In this document: positions 18,205 through 25,751 of the stretch, one piece after another
Numbering within the stretch: the first letter of the stretch is position 1
How the letters are laid out: each line of letters opens with the position of its first letter
Source: Alphaproteobacteria bacterium CG_4_9_14_3_um_filter_47_13
GTDB lineage: Bacteria; Pseudomonadota; Alphaproteobacteria; Micavibrionales; Micavibrionaceae
Assembly: GCA_002789675.1 (NCBI GenBank)
Contig: PFTR01000140.1
Coordinates: forward strand, 1-40,594
Direction of reading: 5' to 3'
DNA: 40,594 nucleotides
Notes under the pieces: generated by a model
Told to the model about the DNA's origin: nothing
Databases searched by the model: none
What the model saw: only the letters and a program-made list of their open reading frames with translations
Made by a program: the position numbers and the translations under genes

Positions 18205-18414
18205 TTAAATCAGCCATATAGGGCTTGTACGGAAGAGTTTCCAATATCCTTTGGAATAATCGTTTTGATCTACTCTCATGCAAAGTGATTTTTGCAGCAG
18301 GCGGCCAGAGCCTATTGAACCATATTTTCCTCTATAGCTTGAAACACCGGACTTACTCAAGTTCAGTCCTGCCCCGTATCGCAATTTCATCCTTTTTTGA
18401 AATCTAAAGCCCAT
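18205..18414 (-). pseudogene. Probable remnant of a DUF4236 protein
   Basis: A 69-residue frame whose first ~35 residues (MGFRFQKRMKLRYGAGLNLS, then KSGVSSYRGKYGSIG) follow the DUF4236 pattern of a basic start, a GxxLNLSKSG core and a Gly/Ser-rich stretch. After that the sequence departs from the family: the usual PGTGLSYR-like segment is absent and the C-terminus looks random. No ribosome-binding site precedes the ATG. I read it as a truncated or decayed copy lying in the 386-bp gap between the efflux operon and moeA. It could still be a short expressed protein; function is unknown even for the intact family. Confidence 0.45.
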
Positions 18415-18532
18415 ATAGGCAGGATAGTTTAAATCGCTTGCTGTTAGTAAGAAGAATACGGATCGCCTTATAATAATACAAACTTACCGGATGCCCGCAC
18501 CAGGCGAGCATGGCGGAAGATATATAATACCA

Positions 18533-19762
18533 TCAGGGCATCAACGGATAAACATTTACAACATCGCCCGTTTTCATCATCTCCACACCCTCCGGTGCAA
18601 CAGCCCAGGCATTGGCTGTGATAAACGGGCTAACCATGAAAGATTGCTGTTTTTGCATGATGTCGACTTCATGGGTCGTTTTATCACTATGGGACACAAT
18701 GGCGCGCAAGAAAAAACGAAAATCTGTTTTTTTACTATAGCTGTTTTTAAGCAATGCATATTGCGGCTGCTCTGGCAGTAGACCCTGCATTGCACGGATC
18801 AGGGGATAGACAAAAAAACGCAAACCTGCCGCACTTGCCACCGGATTGCCGGGCAAGCCAATATAAAAAGGGCCGCCATCTGGAAATTTTGCGAATAATA
18901 CCGGTTTACCAGGGCGAATTTTGACTTTATGAAACAGAATTTCTGCGCCCTTTTCTTCCAGTGCCTGTCGGATAAAATCATAAGACCCTGCCGAAACAGC
19001 ACCCGTACTTACAATAATATCAAACCTGTTTCTAATCATAGATTCAAGCTTGCTTTTAAAAACAGCGGCATCGTCAGCGACTGTGCCACAGGAAAAAACC
19101 TCTGCTCCAAACACAGATAGTGTACTGCGCAAATACGGTCCGGTAGAGTTATAAATCTGACCTGAATTCAGTTTTGAATTCAAATCATCAACAACTTCCA
19201 GCCCGGTCGAAAGCACTGCAATTTTTGGCTTACATATGACTTTGATCTTCCCGATCCCAATCGTTGCCAGCACCAGTATGTGCTGCGATCCCAGCACATG
19301 ACCCGGCGCCAATACTTTCTCGCCAGCGGCAAAGTCTTCCCCTGCATGGCGGACATTTTCATCTTTATGTGCTTGCACCCGAAATAGAACTTTGCTCTTT
19401 CCCCGTTCGGCTTTTTCGATCGGTATCACGGCATCGCAACCAGCAGGCATAGGAGCGCCAGTCATGATTTCATAGCACTGGCCGTGAGACGGTGCTTTGG
19501 TCGGAGCGATATCCCCTGCTGCAATTCTGCCTATAACCTCCAGTGCCACAGGGCTATCATTTACGGCACTTGCCAGTTCTTCTGCCTTCAAAGCAAAACC
19601 ATCCATTGCCGAGTTATCAAAAGGCTGGTTGGCTATTGGTGATTTGAGCGTTTCAGCACAAATACGCCCCGCAATCTGATCCAGCGGCACAATTTCGCTA
19701 CCCAGAAGATGGGTACTGCCTTCCTGCCTGATAATTTCTATTGCTTCATCATGTGTAATCAT
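18533..19762 (-). CDS. moeA: Molybdopterin molybdenumtransferase MoeA
   Basis: 409 residues. It inserts molybdate into adenylylated molybdopterin to finish the molybdenum cofactor. Visible family motifs are PFDNSAMDGFA (47-57), GEDFAAGEKV, STGLEVVD, GQIYNSTGPYL, STGAVSAGSYDF (the equivalent of the usual GGVSVG loop) and GLPGNPVAS. All domains of MoeA appear present, including the C-terminal domain. It is the last gene of a three-gene minus-strand operon with a methyltransferase-like gene and a molybdate transporter, which supports a molybdenum role. The operon lies downstream of an FNR box, suggesting induction without oxygen. Confidence 0.95.
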   Translation of the reverse strand: MITHDEAIEIIRQEGSTHLLGSEIVPLDQIAGRICAETLKSPIANQPFDNSAMDGFALKAEELASAVNDSPVALEVIGRIAAGDIAPTKAPSHGQCYEIMTGAPMPAGCDAVIPIEKAERGKSKVLFRVQAHKDENVRHAGEDFAAGEKVLAPGHVLGSQHILVLATIGIGKIKVICKPKIAVLSTGLEVVDDLNSKLNSGQIYNSTGPYLRSTLSVFGAEVFSCGTVADDAAVFKSKLESMIRNRFDIIVSTGAVSAGSYDFIRQALEEKGAEILFHKVKIRPGKPVLFAKFPDGGPFYIGLPGNPVASAAGLRFFVYPLIRAMQGLLPEQPQYALLKNSYSKKTDFRFFLRAIVSHSDKTTHEVDIMQKQQSFMVSPFITANAWAVAPEGVEMMKTGDVVNVYPLMP

Positions 19763-19771
19763 GATCTCTCT

Positions 19772-20380
19772 CTACCATATATAAGGGATCACGCGCCAGC
19801 GCACTTTTCCCATGTAGTCTTTATATTCGCTATTTTGTGATAGAAACTGCTCTTCTATTAACAGGCGCAGCGATTCAAAAATAATAAACACCATAAAAGC
19901 GGCAAGATTTCTAAACGAAAAATTCTGCAGCAGGAATCCGAAACAAATCATGGTGTAACCTGTATAAAGCGGGTGGCGGACAAATTTATACATACCTGTT
20001 GTGACAATCCCCCTATCCGCCGGTACAAGGCCAAAACTACGATTCAGGCTCAATAAGCCTGCAAAAGCAAAACTTATTCCGATCACCTGTAATGATAAAA
20101 AGATAGTGTTGTCATTCACTTCCGGCAAACCAATGAACAGTAATGGTGAAAGCGTACCGCAAAAAGCAATAATGTAATCGAATACAGAGCGTGTTACTGT
20201 CTGTGGCTCGTGGCGAATAAAGGCCAGAATAATGATGCTGGAATTAAACAAAAGAATTAGCAAAACGCTAAGTTTAAACCCGGAAACAAGACTATTAAAA
20301 TTATTATAGGCAAAATAAAAGTAAAAAAGCGCCAATGTTATATTTGCCATCCATAGCCGCGCCCGGTTAAAATTTTTCAT
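19772..20380 (-). CDS. Membrane methyltransferase of the isoprenylcysteine/phospholipid methyltransferase superfamily
   Basis: 202 residues with about five to six membrane segments. The C-terminal third carries the S-adenosylmethionine-binding pattern of this superfamily: GMYKFVRHPLYTGY, then RLLIEEQFL...YKDYMGKVRWRVIP. Relatives methylate isoprenylcysteine, phosphatidylethanolamine or small molecules (NnrU/steroid-like branches also exist); the substrate here cannot be told. It sits between the molybdate transporter (four-base overlap) and moeA (9 bp gap), so it is co-transcribed with molybdenum genes under a likely FNR site. Whether it acts in molybdenum metabolism, quinone or lipid methylation is open. 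Confidence 0.8.
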   Translation of the reverse strand: MKNFNRARLWMANITLALFYFYFAYNNFNSLVSGFKLSVLLILLFNSSIIILAFIRHEPQTVTRSVFDYIIAFCGTLSPLLFIGLPEVNDNTIFLSLQVIGISFAFAGLLSLNRSFGLVPADRGIVTTGMYKFVRHPLYTGYTMICFGFLLQNFSFRNLAAFMVFIIFESLRLLIEEQFLSQNSEYKDYMGKVRWRVIPYIW

Positions 20381-21498
20381 TGCCGGGCAGCCTTTCCGAC
20401 TTTAAAAAATAGGGACACCCGATTTAAAAGTTCTATCACAACACCGACACCAAGCACCCACAGCATATTATGTGTTAATAAAGCCGTGGCACCCATTGCC
20501 ACAAGAACAAACCTCAAAGACGGTTGCTTCCAGCTTGGCTTTGCCAATTGTAAATGAAAAAATCCTGTTGCAAAAATCAGAATGGCCATCAGTATTTTAG
20601 GATAGGATGGTATCAGCGCCATCCCTGACAGTCCGGAAACAACAGCGAGCACCAGTAAAAACCCGCCAATAATTAAATTCATATGCCAGCTTTGCGCCCC
20701 CCCTTTTACATGTGCCGTCAAACCCCCGGAACCATGACAGAATGGAAGCCCCCCTGCTGCCGCACTCAGGATATTACCAATTCCGATAGAACGCAAAAGC
20801 CATGAAGGTCTGGCATTTTTAGCTATTGATCCGAAATAATGTTGTGCCACGTCATGCGTGGCAACAACAGAATTGGTCAGGGTCAATGCCAATTGTGGCA
20901 ATACCAGCGCCAGAATAATATCAGGGCGCAAACCATTTTTTTCAATAGGCAACGACGTTACAGGATTATTTTCTATTGCAAAAAAGACTGCAAACAATAA
21001 GCCTCCCGTTGCCACCCATCCTATTATTGGCAACGAAAAACGAATTGTTACGACAACTATTATGCCTGATAAAATGATAAATATGATCGCAGGCAAGAAA
21101 GAATTTTCAAGCCCGTCCATACCCCACTGGAATCCTTTCAACATAAGAATGATGCCCAGACCAAGTTGCAGTCCCTGCACCAGATGACGAGGCACAATTG
21201 CCGAAAATCTATCTGCCCAACAAAAGGACAATAATAAACAGATCCCCCCGATTGCCAAGCCACTCATATAGATTTCTGCGGCGCTGGCTCCCAATGCCAA
21301 GGCGGCAACGACAACTGACTTCAGAGGCTGGACACTCATCGGGATACGGAAAACAAAACCCGCAGCAAGATACGCCGCCCCTGCCGATGCCAGAAGAATA
21401 GCGCCATCCATCCCCGTTTGCCAGACAAGCGCCACCAGTAACGGAAATAAAATGGCTCCATCTGCAAAAGCGCCTATTATATTGCCAGTATATCTCAT
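20377..21498 (-). CDS. Molybdate transporter, MOT1 family (SulP-like fold)
   Basis: 373 residues with about ten hydrophobic segments. The two signature regions of the MOT1 branch are present: IPMSVQPLKSVVVAALALG near residue 52 and GGLPFCHGSGGLTAHVKGGA near residue 255. No STAS domain follows, unlike most sulfate permeases. The start MRYTGNIIGAFADGAILFPL fits the family N-terminus. MOT1 proteins import molybdate; co-transcription with moeA supports that. The ATG at 21498 has only an AAAAGG touching it, and the FNR box centre lies 43 bp upstream, so the transcript may begin at or next to the start codon. Confidence 0.87.
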   Translation of the reverse strand: MRYTGNIIGAFADGAILFPLLVALVWQTGMDGAILLASAGAAYLAAGFVFRIPMSVQPLKSVVVAALALGASAAEIYMSGLAIGGICLLLSFCWADRFSAIVPRHLVQGLQLGLGIILMLKGFQWGMDGLENSFLPAIIFIILSGIIVVVTIRFSLPIIGWVATGGLLFAVFFAIENNPVTSLPIEKNGLRPDIILALVLPQLALTLTNSVVATHDVAQHYFGSIAKNARPSWLLRSIGIGNILSAAAGGLPFCHGSGGLTAHVKGGAQSWHMNLIIGGFLLVLAVVSGLSGMALIPSYPKILMAILIFATGFFHLQLAKPSWKQPSLRFVLVAMGATALLTHNMLWVLGVGVVIELLNRVSLFFKVGKAARQ

Positions 21499-21534
21499 CC
21501 TTTTAAGAGTAGTCTGGAAAAGGATATTTTGGCC

Positions 21535-21548
21535 TTGATTTGGATCAA
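21535..21548. promoter_or_regulatory. FNR/ANR-type box between the molybdate-transporter and histidine-decarboxylase genes
   Basis: TTGATTTGGATCAA, a perfect match to the FNR consensus TTGAT-N4-ATCAA. It lies in the 84-bp gap between two divergent genes. Its centre (21541.5) is 41.5 bp from the A of the histidine decarboxylase ATG (21583) and about 43 bp from the ATG of the transporter (21498). It is therefore positioned to activate both directions, with transcription starting at or next to each start codon. Confidence 0.85.
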
Positions 21549-21570
21549 GTACACAAAAAATGACTTACCC

Positions 21571-21576
21571 TAAAAA
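21571..21576 (+). promoter_or_regulatory. Candidate -10 element of the histidine decarboxylase promoter
   Basis: TAAAAA lies exactly at -12 to -7 if transcription starts at the A of the ATG at 21583, which is also where the FNR box would be at -41.5, the classical activating distance. There is no Shine-Dalgarno before the ATG. The combination suggests a leaderless mRNA. This is inference from spacing. Confidence 0.45.
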
Positions 21577-21582
21577 TATTAA

Positions 21583-22698
21583 ATGAACATCACACTGAAG
21601 AATAAAGACCGGAACCGACTTGATGAAATGCTGGCGCGCATTACAGACGATTCTGCACATATGTTAGGCTATCCGGCGACAAAAACTCTTGATTTTTCTG
21701 TGCTTTACCCATTTCTGGAAGTTCTGATCAATAATATTGGCGACCCCTTCGCATTGGCAGGGTGTTTTCGTCTTAACACGCATGATATCGAGTGCGAAGT
21801 TGTCAAATGGTTCTCGAAAATTCTTCACGCCAATGAAAAGGATGTCTGGGGCTATGTCACCAGTGGCGGTACAGAAGGAAATATGTATGGTCTTTATCTT
21901 GCGCGCGAGCTTTTCCCGAACGGCATGGTTTATTATTCGGAAGATACGCATTACAGCGTTACCAAAATATTGCGCATGGTCAATGCCCGCAGCATTATGA
22001 TTAAGAGCCGTTCCGATGGTGAAATAGATTACGATGACCTTGCCGCAACCATTGCTATCCATCGTGATGTACCGCCCGTGATTTTTGCTAATATCGGAAC
22101 CACAATGAAGGGTGCAATTGATAATCTTGATAGCATTAAAACCATCTTGAAAGACAAAGCGGTAACACGTTATTATATCCATGCTGATGCGGCGCTTTCC
22201 GGTATGATTCTGCCGTTCACAGACAACCCGCAGCCTTTTGATTTTGCTGATGAAATCGATTCAATTTCGATCAGCGGCCATAAGTTTCCCGGTTGTCCCA
22301 TGCCATGTGGCGTGGTATTGGCAAAACGGGATCTGGTCAATCGCGTTGCAAGGTCAGTTGAATATATTGGCACTAATGATACAACCGTTTTGGGGTCACG
22401 CAACGGGGTCACCCCGCTTTTTCTATGGTATGCAATTCATGCTTTGGGCGAGAATGGCTTCCGCGATATGGTACAAAGATGTTTTACTGTTGTCGATTAT
22501 ACAATCGAAAAATTTGCGGCAAAAAACATACAGGCATGGCGGCATAAAAATTCGGTGACCGTCGTTTTTCCGCGTATAAATGAGCCAATTTTACAAAAAT
22601 GGCAGATTGCCGTACAAGGAGATAATGCGCATTTAATCGCAATGCCTCATATTACCAAAGAGCGGGTTGATGAATTTATAAAGGAATTGACGGCATGA
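21583..22698 (+). CDS. hdc: PLP-dependent histidine decarboxylase
   Basis: 371 residues. Group II (pyridoxal phosphate) decarboxylase; the pattern is that of bacterial histidine decarboxylases, which turn histidine into histamine and CO2. Motifs include GYVTSGGTEGNMYGLYLARE, YYSEDTHYSVTKILR, ANIGTTMKGAIDN, the cofactor aspartate in HADAALSGM, and the Schiff-base lysine K234 in SISGHKFPGCPMPCG. SVEYIGTNDTTVLGSRNG is also characteristic. The length is normal (about 370-380). It overlaps the next gene, a double-ACT protein, by four bases. It is unusual to find this enzyme behind an FNR box and beside anaerobic ubiquinone genes. A related amino-acid substrate is the main alternative. Confidence 0.87.
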   Translation: MNITLKNKDRNRLDEMLARITDDSAHMLGYPATKTLDFSVLYPFLEVLINNIGDPFALAGCFRLNTHDIECEVVKWFSKILHANEKDVWGYVTSGGTEGNMYGLYLARELFPNGMVYYSEDTHYSVTKILRMVNARSIMIKSRSDGEIDYDDLAATIAIHRDVPPVIFANIGTTMKGAIDNLDSIKTILKDKAVTRYYIHADAALSGMILPFTDNPQPFDFADEIDSISISGHKFPGCPMPCGVVLAKRDLVNRVARSVEYIGTNDTTVLGSRNGVTPLFLWYAIHALGENGFRDMVQRCFTVVDYTIEKFAAKNIQAWRHKNSVTVVFPRINEPILQKWQIAVQGDNAHLIAMPHITKERVDEFIKELTA

Positions 22699-23090
22699 AA
22701 CAGATCACGATCCTGTCACAAAACAAAAAAGATCTTATTGCTGACGTTACACAACTTATGGCCGTTGCTGATATTGACATTGATTCCATTACAGGCAGAA
22801 ATTTCGGTGACCAGTCCATTGTGACGCTAACAACCAAGGACGATGCAGAAGCCTTTAAAGTTCTGCAACGCCATCAGGATTTTCAGGTTATGAGCGAAAA
22901 TGCTCTAATCGTCAGGATTAATGATGAGCGTGGCGCACTCGCCAAACTCTCTCGCCGTTTTTCTGATTCCGGAATTAATATCCGTAGCATCCGCTTTGTC
23001 GAACGGCATGACGGCTATGCCCTTGTCGCTATTTCCACAGAACGGACTGATGAAGCTCTGAAAATAGTAAAAGATATTTTGGTATCCTGA
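22695..23090 (+). CDS. Stand-alone double ACT-domain protein
   Basis: 131 residues holding two ACT-like units and nothing else: the first (about 1-68) begins MKQITILSQNKKDLIADVTQ, the second (about 69-131) reads ALIVRINDERGALAKLSRRF followed by GINIRSIRFVERHDGYALV. ACT domains bind amino acids and regulate enzymes. The four-base overlap (ATGA) with the histidine decarboxylase gene implies translational coupling and a possible role as its amino-acid-responsive partner; this is inference. It resembles the GcvR-like or ACT-only regulators of amino-acid metabolism but has no DNA-binding part. Confidence 0.85.
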   Translation: MKQITILSQNKKDLIADVTQLMAVADIDIDSITGRNFGDQSIVTLTTKDDAEAFKVLQRHQDFQVMSENALIVRINDERGALAKLSRRFSDSGINIRSIRFVERHDGYALVAISTERTDEALKIVKDILVS

Positions 23091-23092
23091 CA

Positions 23093-23106
23093 TTGACCTG
23101 AATCAA
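23093..23106 (+). promoter_or_regulatory. FNR-type box upstream of ubiT
   Basis: TTGACCTGAATCAA matches TTGAT-N4-ATCAA with one change in the left half. It begins three bases after the stop of the ACT gene. Its centre (23099.5) is about 41 bp before the ATG of ubiT at 23140. TATGAA at 23123-23128 is the best nearby -10 word. No Shine-Dalgarno is visible before ubiT. Confidence 0.75.
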
Positions 23107-23139
23107 TCACTTTTCAAGAAAATATGAATAACCTGCTTC

Positions 23140-23655
23140 ATGATGGCAGAGAATATAGAATTTTTGACTTATCCAAAAACGAATACAGGGAGACTCCCCC
23201 TGCCGTTATTTTTTTTACAACCCCTTTTAGGCCGTATCGTCAGGCACATTGCAGAAAAGCGCCCTGAATTATTCAAACGCATTGGACAACATAAGAATAA
23301 GAAATTCCTGATAGATCCTGTAAACATGCCCTTTGCCATGATGTTATACCCACACCCTGATAGACCACGCCTGAAAGCCGTAAGACGCAGCAGTCAATCC
23401 GTCTATGATGCCCGCATCGCCGGAAGCTTTCTCACGCTTTTGGATATGGTTGACGGCCATCTTGACGGCGATGCTCTGTTTTTTTCCCGTGACCTGACCA
23501 TTGAAGGCGATACCGAAGCGACTGTCTGCTTACGCAATGCACTTGATGATCTGGATGGCAGCATCGCCGATGATATCGCCGTTCTGTTCGGCTTGCCGGG
23601 ACAAGTGAGTCTACGCGCTCTGCGCTATTTCAGGAATCATAAACATGACCACTAA
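23140..23655 (+). CDS. ubiT: UbiT, SCP2-domain accessory factor of anaerobic ubiquinone synthesis
   Basis: 171 residues with a single SCP2-like lipid-binding domain. The diagnostic segment is GSFLTLLDMVDGHLDGDALF followed by FSRDLTIEGDTEATVCLRNALDD. UbiT works with UbiU and UbiV to make ubiquinone without oxygen and probably binds the prenylated intermediates. The start could be either of two adjacent ATGs (23140 or 23143); neither has a clear ribosome-binding site. The last 11 bases overlap the start of ubiU, and the order ubiT-ubiU-ubiV is the usual one. An FNR box lies just upstream. Confidence 0.92.
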   Translation: MMAENIEFLTYPKTNTGRLPLPLFFLQPLLGRIVRHIAEKRPELFKRIGQHKNKKFLIDPVNMPFAMMLYPHPDRPRLKAVRRSSQSVYDARIAGSFLTLLDMVDGHLDGDALFFSRDLTIEGDTEATVCLRNALDDLDGSIADDIAVLFGLPGQVSLRALRYFRNHKHDH

Positions 23656-24655
23656 ACTGACACGCCCCGAACTAGTCTGTCCGGCAGGAACACCCGCCGC
23701 GCTACGCACCGCTGTTGAAGCGGGAGCCGATGCTGTTTATTGCGGATTTCAGAATGCAACCAACGCCCGAAACTTTCCGGGGTTGAATTTTACGCCAGAA
23801 GAAATGGAACAGAGTATTGTATACGCCCATGAACATAACGCAAAAGTCCTGCTTGCCGCCAATACATTTCCACCCGCCGGAAAAACACAGCTCTGGAAAC
23901 AGGCAATTGACGATGCCGTTCATTTTGGCATTGATGCCATCATCATTGCCGATATCGGCATTGCTCATTACACAAAAACAAAATATCCGGAACAGCGTTT
24001 ACATTTATCCGTACAAGCAGGCGCGCCATCGGTCGAAGCGATAAAATATTATTGCGAAGAATTTGGAATCAGGCGTGTGGTACTGCCACGCATCCTGACA
24101 ATCCCGGAAATAAAAGCATTACATGATGAAATTCCGTGTGAGATAGAAAGCTTTATTTTCGGCAATCACGGTCTGATGGCTGAAGGACGCTGCAGCCTGA
24201 CAAATTATGCTACCGGGCAGTCAACCAATATGGATGGTGTCTGCTCTTCTGCCAGCCATGTCAAATATGAAGAAGACAAAAATCATAACCTGACAACAAA
24301 ACTTGGTGAATTCACCATCGATTGTTTTACCTGCGACCAGAATGCGGGTTACCCGACTATCTGCAAAGGCCGCTATAAGGTGCCGCATAAAGAGGATCCC
24401 TATTATGCTTTTGAAGAACCGATTAGCCTTAATCTCGCAAACCTGTTGCCGGAATTGATGATTGCAGGTGTTACTGCATTAAAGATCGAAGGTCGCCAGC
24501 GCTCCCGCGCCTATGTGAAAGCTGTCGTGTCCGCATGGCGGCAGGCAGTCGATAACATTATGGTGGGAGAAAATCCGAAACTTGCCGATCTTCTGGCCTT
24601 TACCGAAGGTCATAAGCAGACGCAGGGCGCTTTTGAAAGTAAAAGATGGAGATAA
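23645..24655 (+). CDS. ubiU: UbiU, O2-independent ubiquinone hydroxylation protein (U32 peptidase family)
   Basis: 336 residues. UbiU forms a heterodimer with UbiV that hydroxylates ubiquinone precursors without oxygen. The N-terminus PELVCPAGTPAALRTAVEAG and the central EGRCSLTNYATG, NMDGVCS, NAGYPTICKGRY and ALKIEGRQRSRAYV are the family signatures. Of the four Fe-S cysteines known in the E. coli protein, three are present (C183, C200, C240). The first position, in the usual SLC-x-M-x-EGRC context, is glycine here (G176, in FGNHGLMAEGRC). Two extra cysteines, C227 and C230, occur shortly before NAGYPTIC. AGGA lies at a proper distance from the ATG. It overlaps ubiT by 11 bp and is followed by ubiV after 4 bp. 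Confidence 0.92.
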   Translation: MTTKLTRPELVCPAGTPAALRTAVEAGADAVYCGFQNATNARNFPGLNFTPEEMEQSIVYAHEHNAKVLLAANTFPPAGKTQLWKQAIDDAVHFGIDAIIIADIGIAHYTKTKYPEQRLHLSVQAGAPSVEAIKYYCEEFGIRRVVLPRILTIPEIKALHDEIPCEIESFIFGNHGLMAEGRCSLTNYATGQSTNMDGVCSSASHVKYEEDKNHNLTTKLGEFTIDCFTCDQNAGYPTICKGRYKVPHKEDPYYAFEEPISLNLANLLPELMIAGVTALKIEGRQRSRAYVKAVVSAWRQAVDNIMVGENPKLADLLAFTEGHKQTQGAFESKRWR

Positions 24656-24659
24656 GAAA

Positions 24660-25586
24660 ATGACTGCAGAACTGACCATCGGGCCGATTTTATTTCATTG
24701 GACAGCAGATCAAAAACGCGACTTTTACTTTCATATTGCCGATGAAGCGCCGATTGAGACAGTTTATCTTGGCGAAGTTATCTGCTCTAAACGCGCTCCG
24801 TTTTTTGAAAAATATTATGATGAGGTGACGGAGAGATTAAAGAGTGCAGGAAAAAAAGTCGTATTTTCTTCTCTTGCTGAAATCATGATCAAGCGCGAAC
24901 GCATTATGACAGAAGGATTATGCGCTTTTGAAGACTATCCAGTTGAGGCCAATGATTCTGCTGCGCTTTATCATCTGCGTGGCAAACAACATTATGTCGG
25001 CCCGTTCATAAATGTTTATAATGAAGATACGCTCATCCATCTGGCCTTGAGCGGCGCTACACATATCACCTTGCCGCCGGAGCTTCCTGCCGATGCGCTG
25101 GCTATACTGGCTCGTAAAGCCAATGTGCTTGATATTCTGCTAGAAGTTCAGGTCTATGGGCGATTGTCTCTGGCACTATCAGCACGTTGCTATCACGCCC
25201 GCGCCCATGGTCGCGTTAAGGATAACTGCCAGTTTATCTGTGAAGAAGATCCGGACGGTATGGAGTTGAGAACCATTTCCGGACAACCGTTCCTTACCAT
25301 TAACGGCATCCAGACGCTCTCTTATCCCTGCCTGAATCTGATGCAGGAGCTAGATGATTTACAGGAAACAGGAATCAACCATTTCCGTCTGTCACCACAA
25401 AGTCACGACATGATAAAAACTGCAAAACTATTTCGCGCTGTTCTGGACAAAAAGATAAACGCCAAAGAGGGGATGGTGCATCTAAAAGAAATCGGTCTGG
25501 ACGCCCCCTTTGCCAATGGCTTTTATCATGGTCAGGAAGGGTATAAATGGCTGGAAGCAGATAACATCACCTCCATTGCCGAATAA
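24660..25586 (+). CDS. ubiV: UbiV, O2-independent ubiquinone hydroxylation protein (U32 peptidase family)
   Basis: 308 residues from the ATG at 24660, which follows the ubiU stop by four bases and has GGAG (24648-24651) in front; an in-frame ATG at 24582 lies deep inside ubiU and is not preferred. All four expected [4Fe-4S] ligands are seen: C42 in YLGEVICSKR, and C177, C190 and C194 in ARCYHARAHGRVKDNCQFIC. Partner of UbiU. The stop codon lies ten bases before the FNR box of the nrdD promoter. Confidence 0.92.
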   Translation: MTAELTIGPILFHWTADQKRDFYFHIADEAPIETVYLGEVICSKRAPFFEKYYDEVTERLKSAGKKVVFSSLAEIMIKRERIMTEGLCAFEDYPVEANDSAALYHLRGKQHYVGPFINVYNEDTLIHLALSGATHITLPPELPADALAILARKANVLDILLEVQVYGRLSLALSARCYHARAHGRVKDNCQFICEEDPDGMELRTISGQPFLTINGIQTLSYPCLNLMQELDDLQETGINHFRLSPQSHDMIKTAKLFRAVLDKKINAKEGMVHLKEIGLDAPFANGFYHGQEGYKWLEADNITSIAE

Positions 25587-25595
25587 CCCGCGAAC

Positions 25596-25609
25596 TTGAC
25601 CTGGATCAA
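25596..25609 (+). promoter_or_regulatory. FNR-type box upstream of nrdD
   Basis: TTGACCTGGATCAA, one mismatch from TTGAT-N4-ATCAA. The centre is 25602.5; a TATAGC at 25630-25635 would serve as -10 with a start near 25642-25644, putting the box at about -41. It would make the anaerobic ribonucleotide reductase inducible by loss of oxygen. Confidence 0.78.
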
Positions 25610-25616
25610 ATCATTA

Positions 25617-25632
25617 TCACGATATTTTGTAT
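25617..25632 (+). promoter_or_regulatory. NrdR box 1 upstream of nrdD
   Basis: TCACGATATTTTGTAT agrees with the NrdR consensus aCaCwAtATaTwGtgt at 12 of 16 positions by eye. Its centre lies exactly 32 bp before that of a better second box, the three-helical-turn spacing usual for paired NrdR boxes. It overlaps the predicted -10 region, consistent with repression when dATP is abundant. Confidence 0.6.
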
Positions 25633-25648
25633 AGCCTTATCATAGTAA

Positions 25649-25664
25649 CCACAATATCTAGTGG
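25649..25664 (+). promoter_or_regulatory. NrdR box 2 upstream of nrdD
   Basis: CCACAATATCTAGTGG agrees with the NrdR consensus at 13 of 16 positions and is itself a near palindrome. It lies just after the predicted transcription start and about 90 bp before the nrdD ATG. The nrdR gene itself is not in the window. Confidence 0.72.
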
Positions 25665-25751
25665 TTATACTAAAATTTTCCACAGGCCTTGCCTCTACGA
25701 AAATCACAGGTTTTATAATTTCGTCCACATTTGCGATCAAGGAGAATCACT

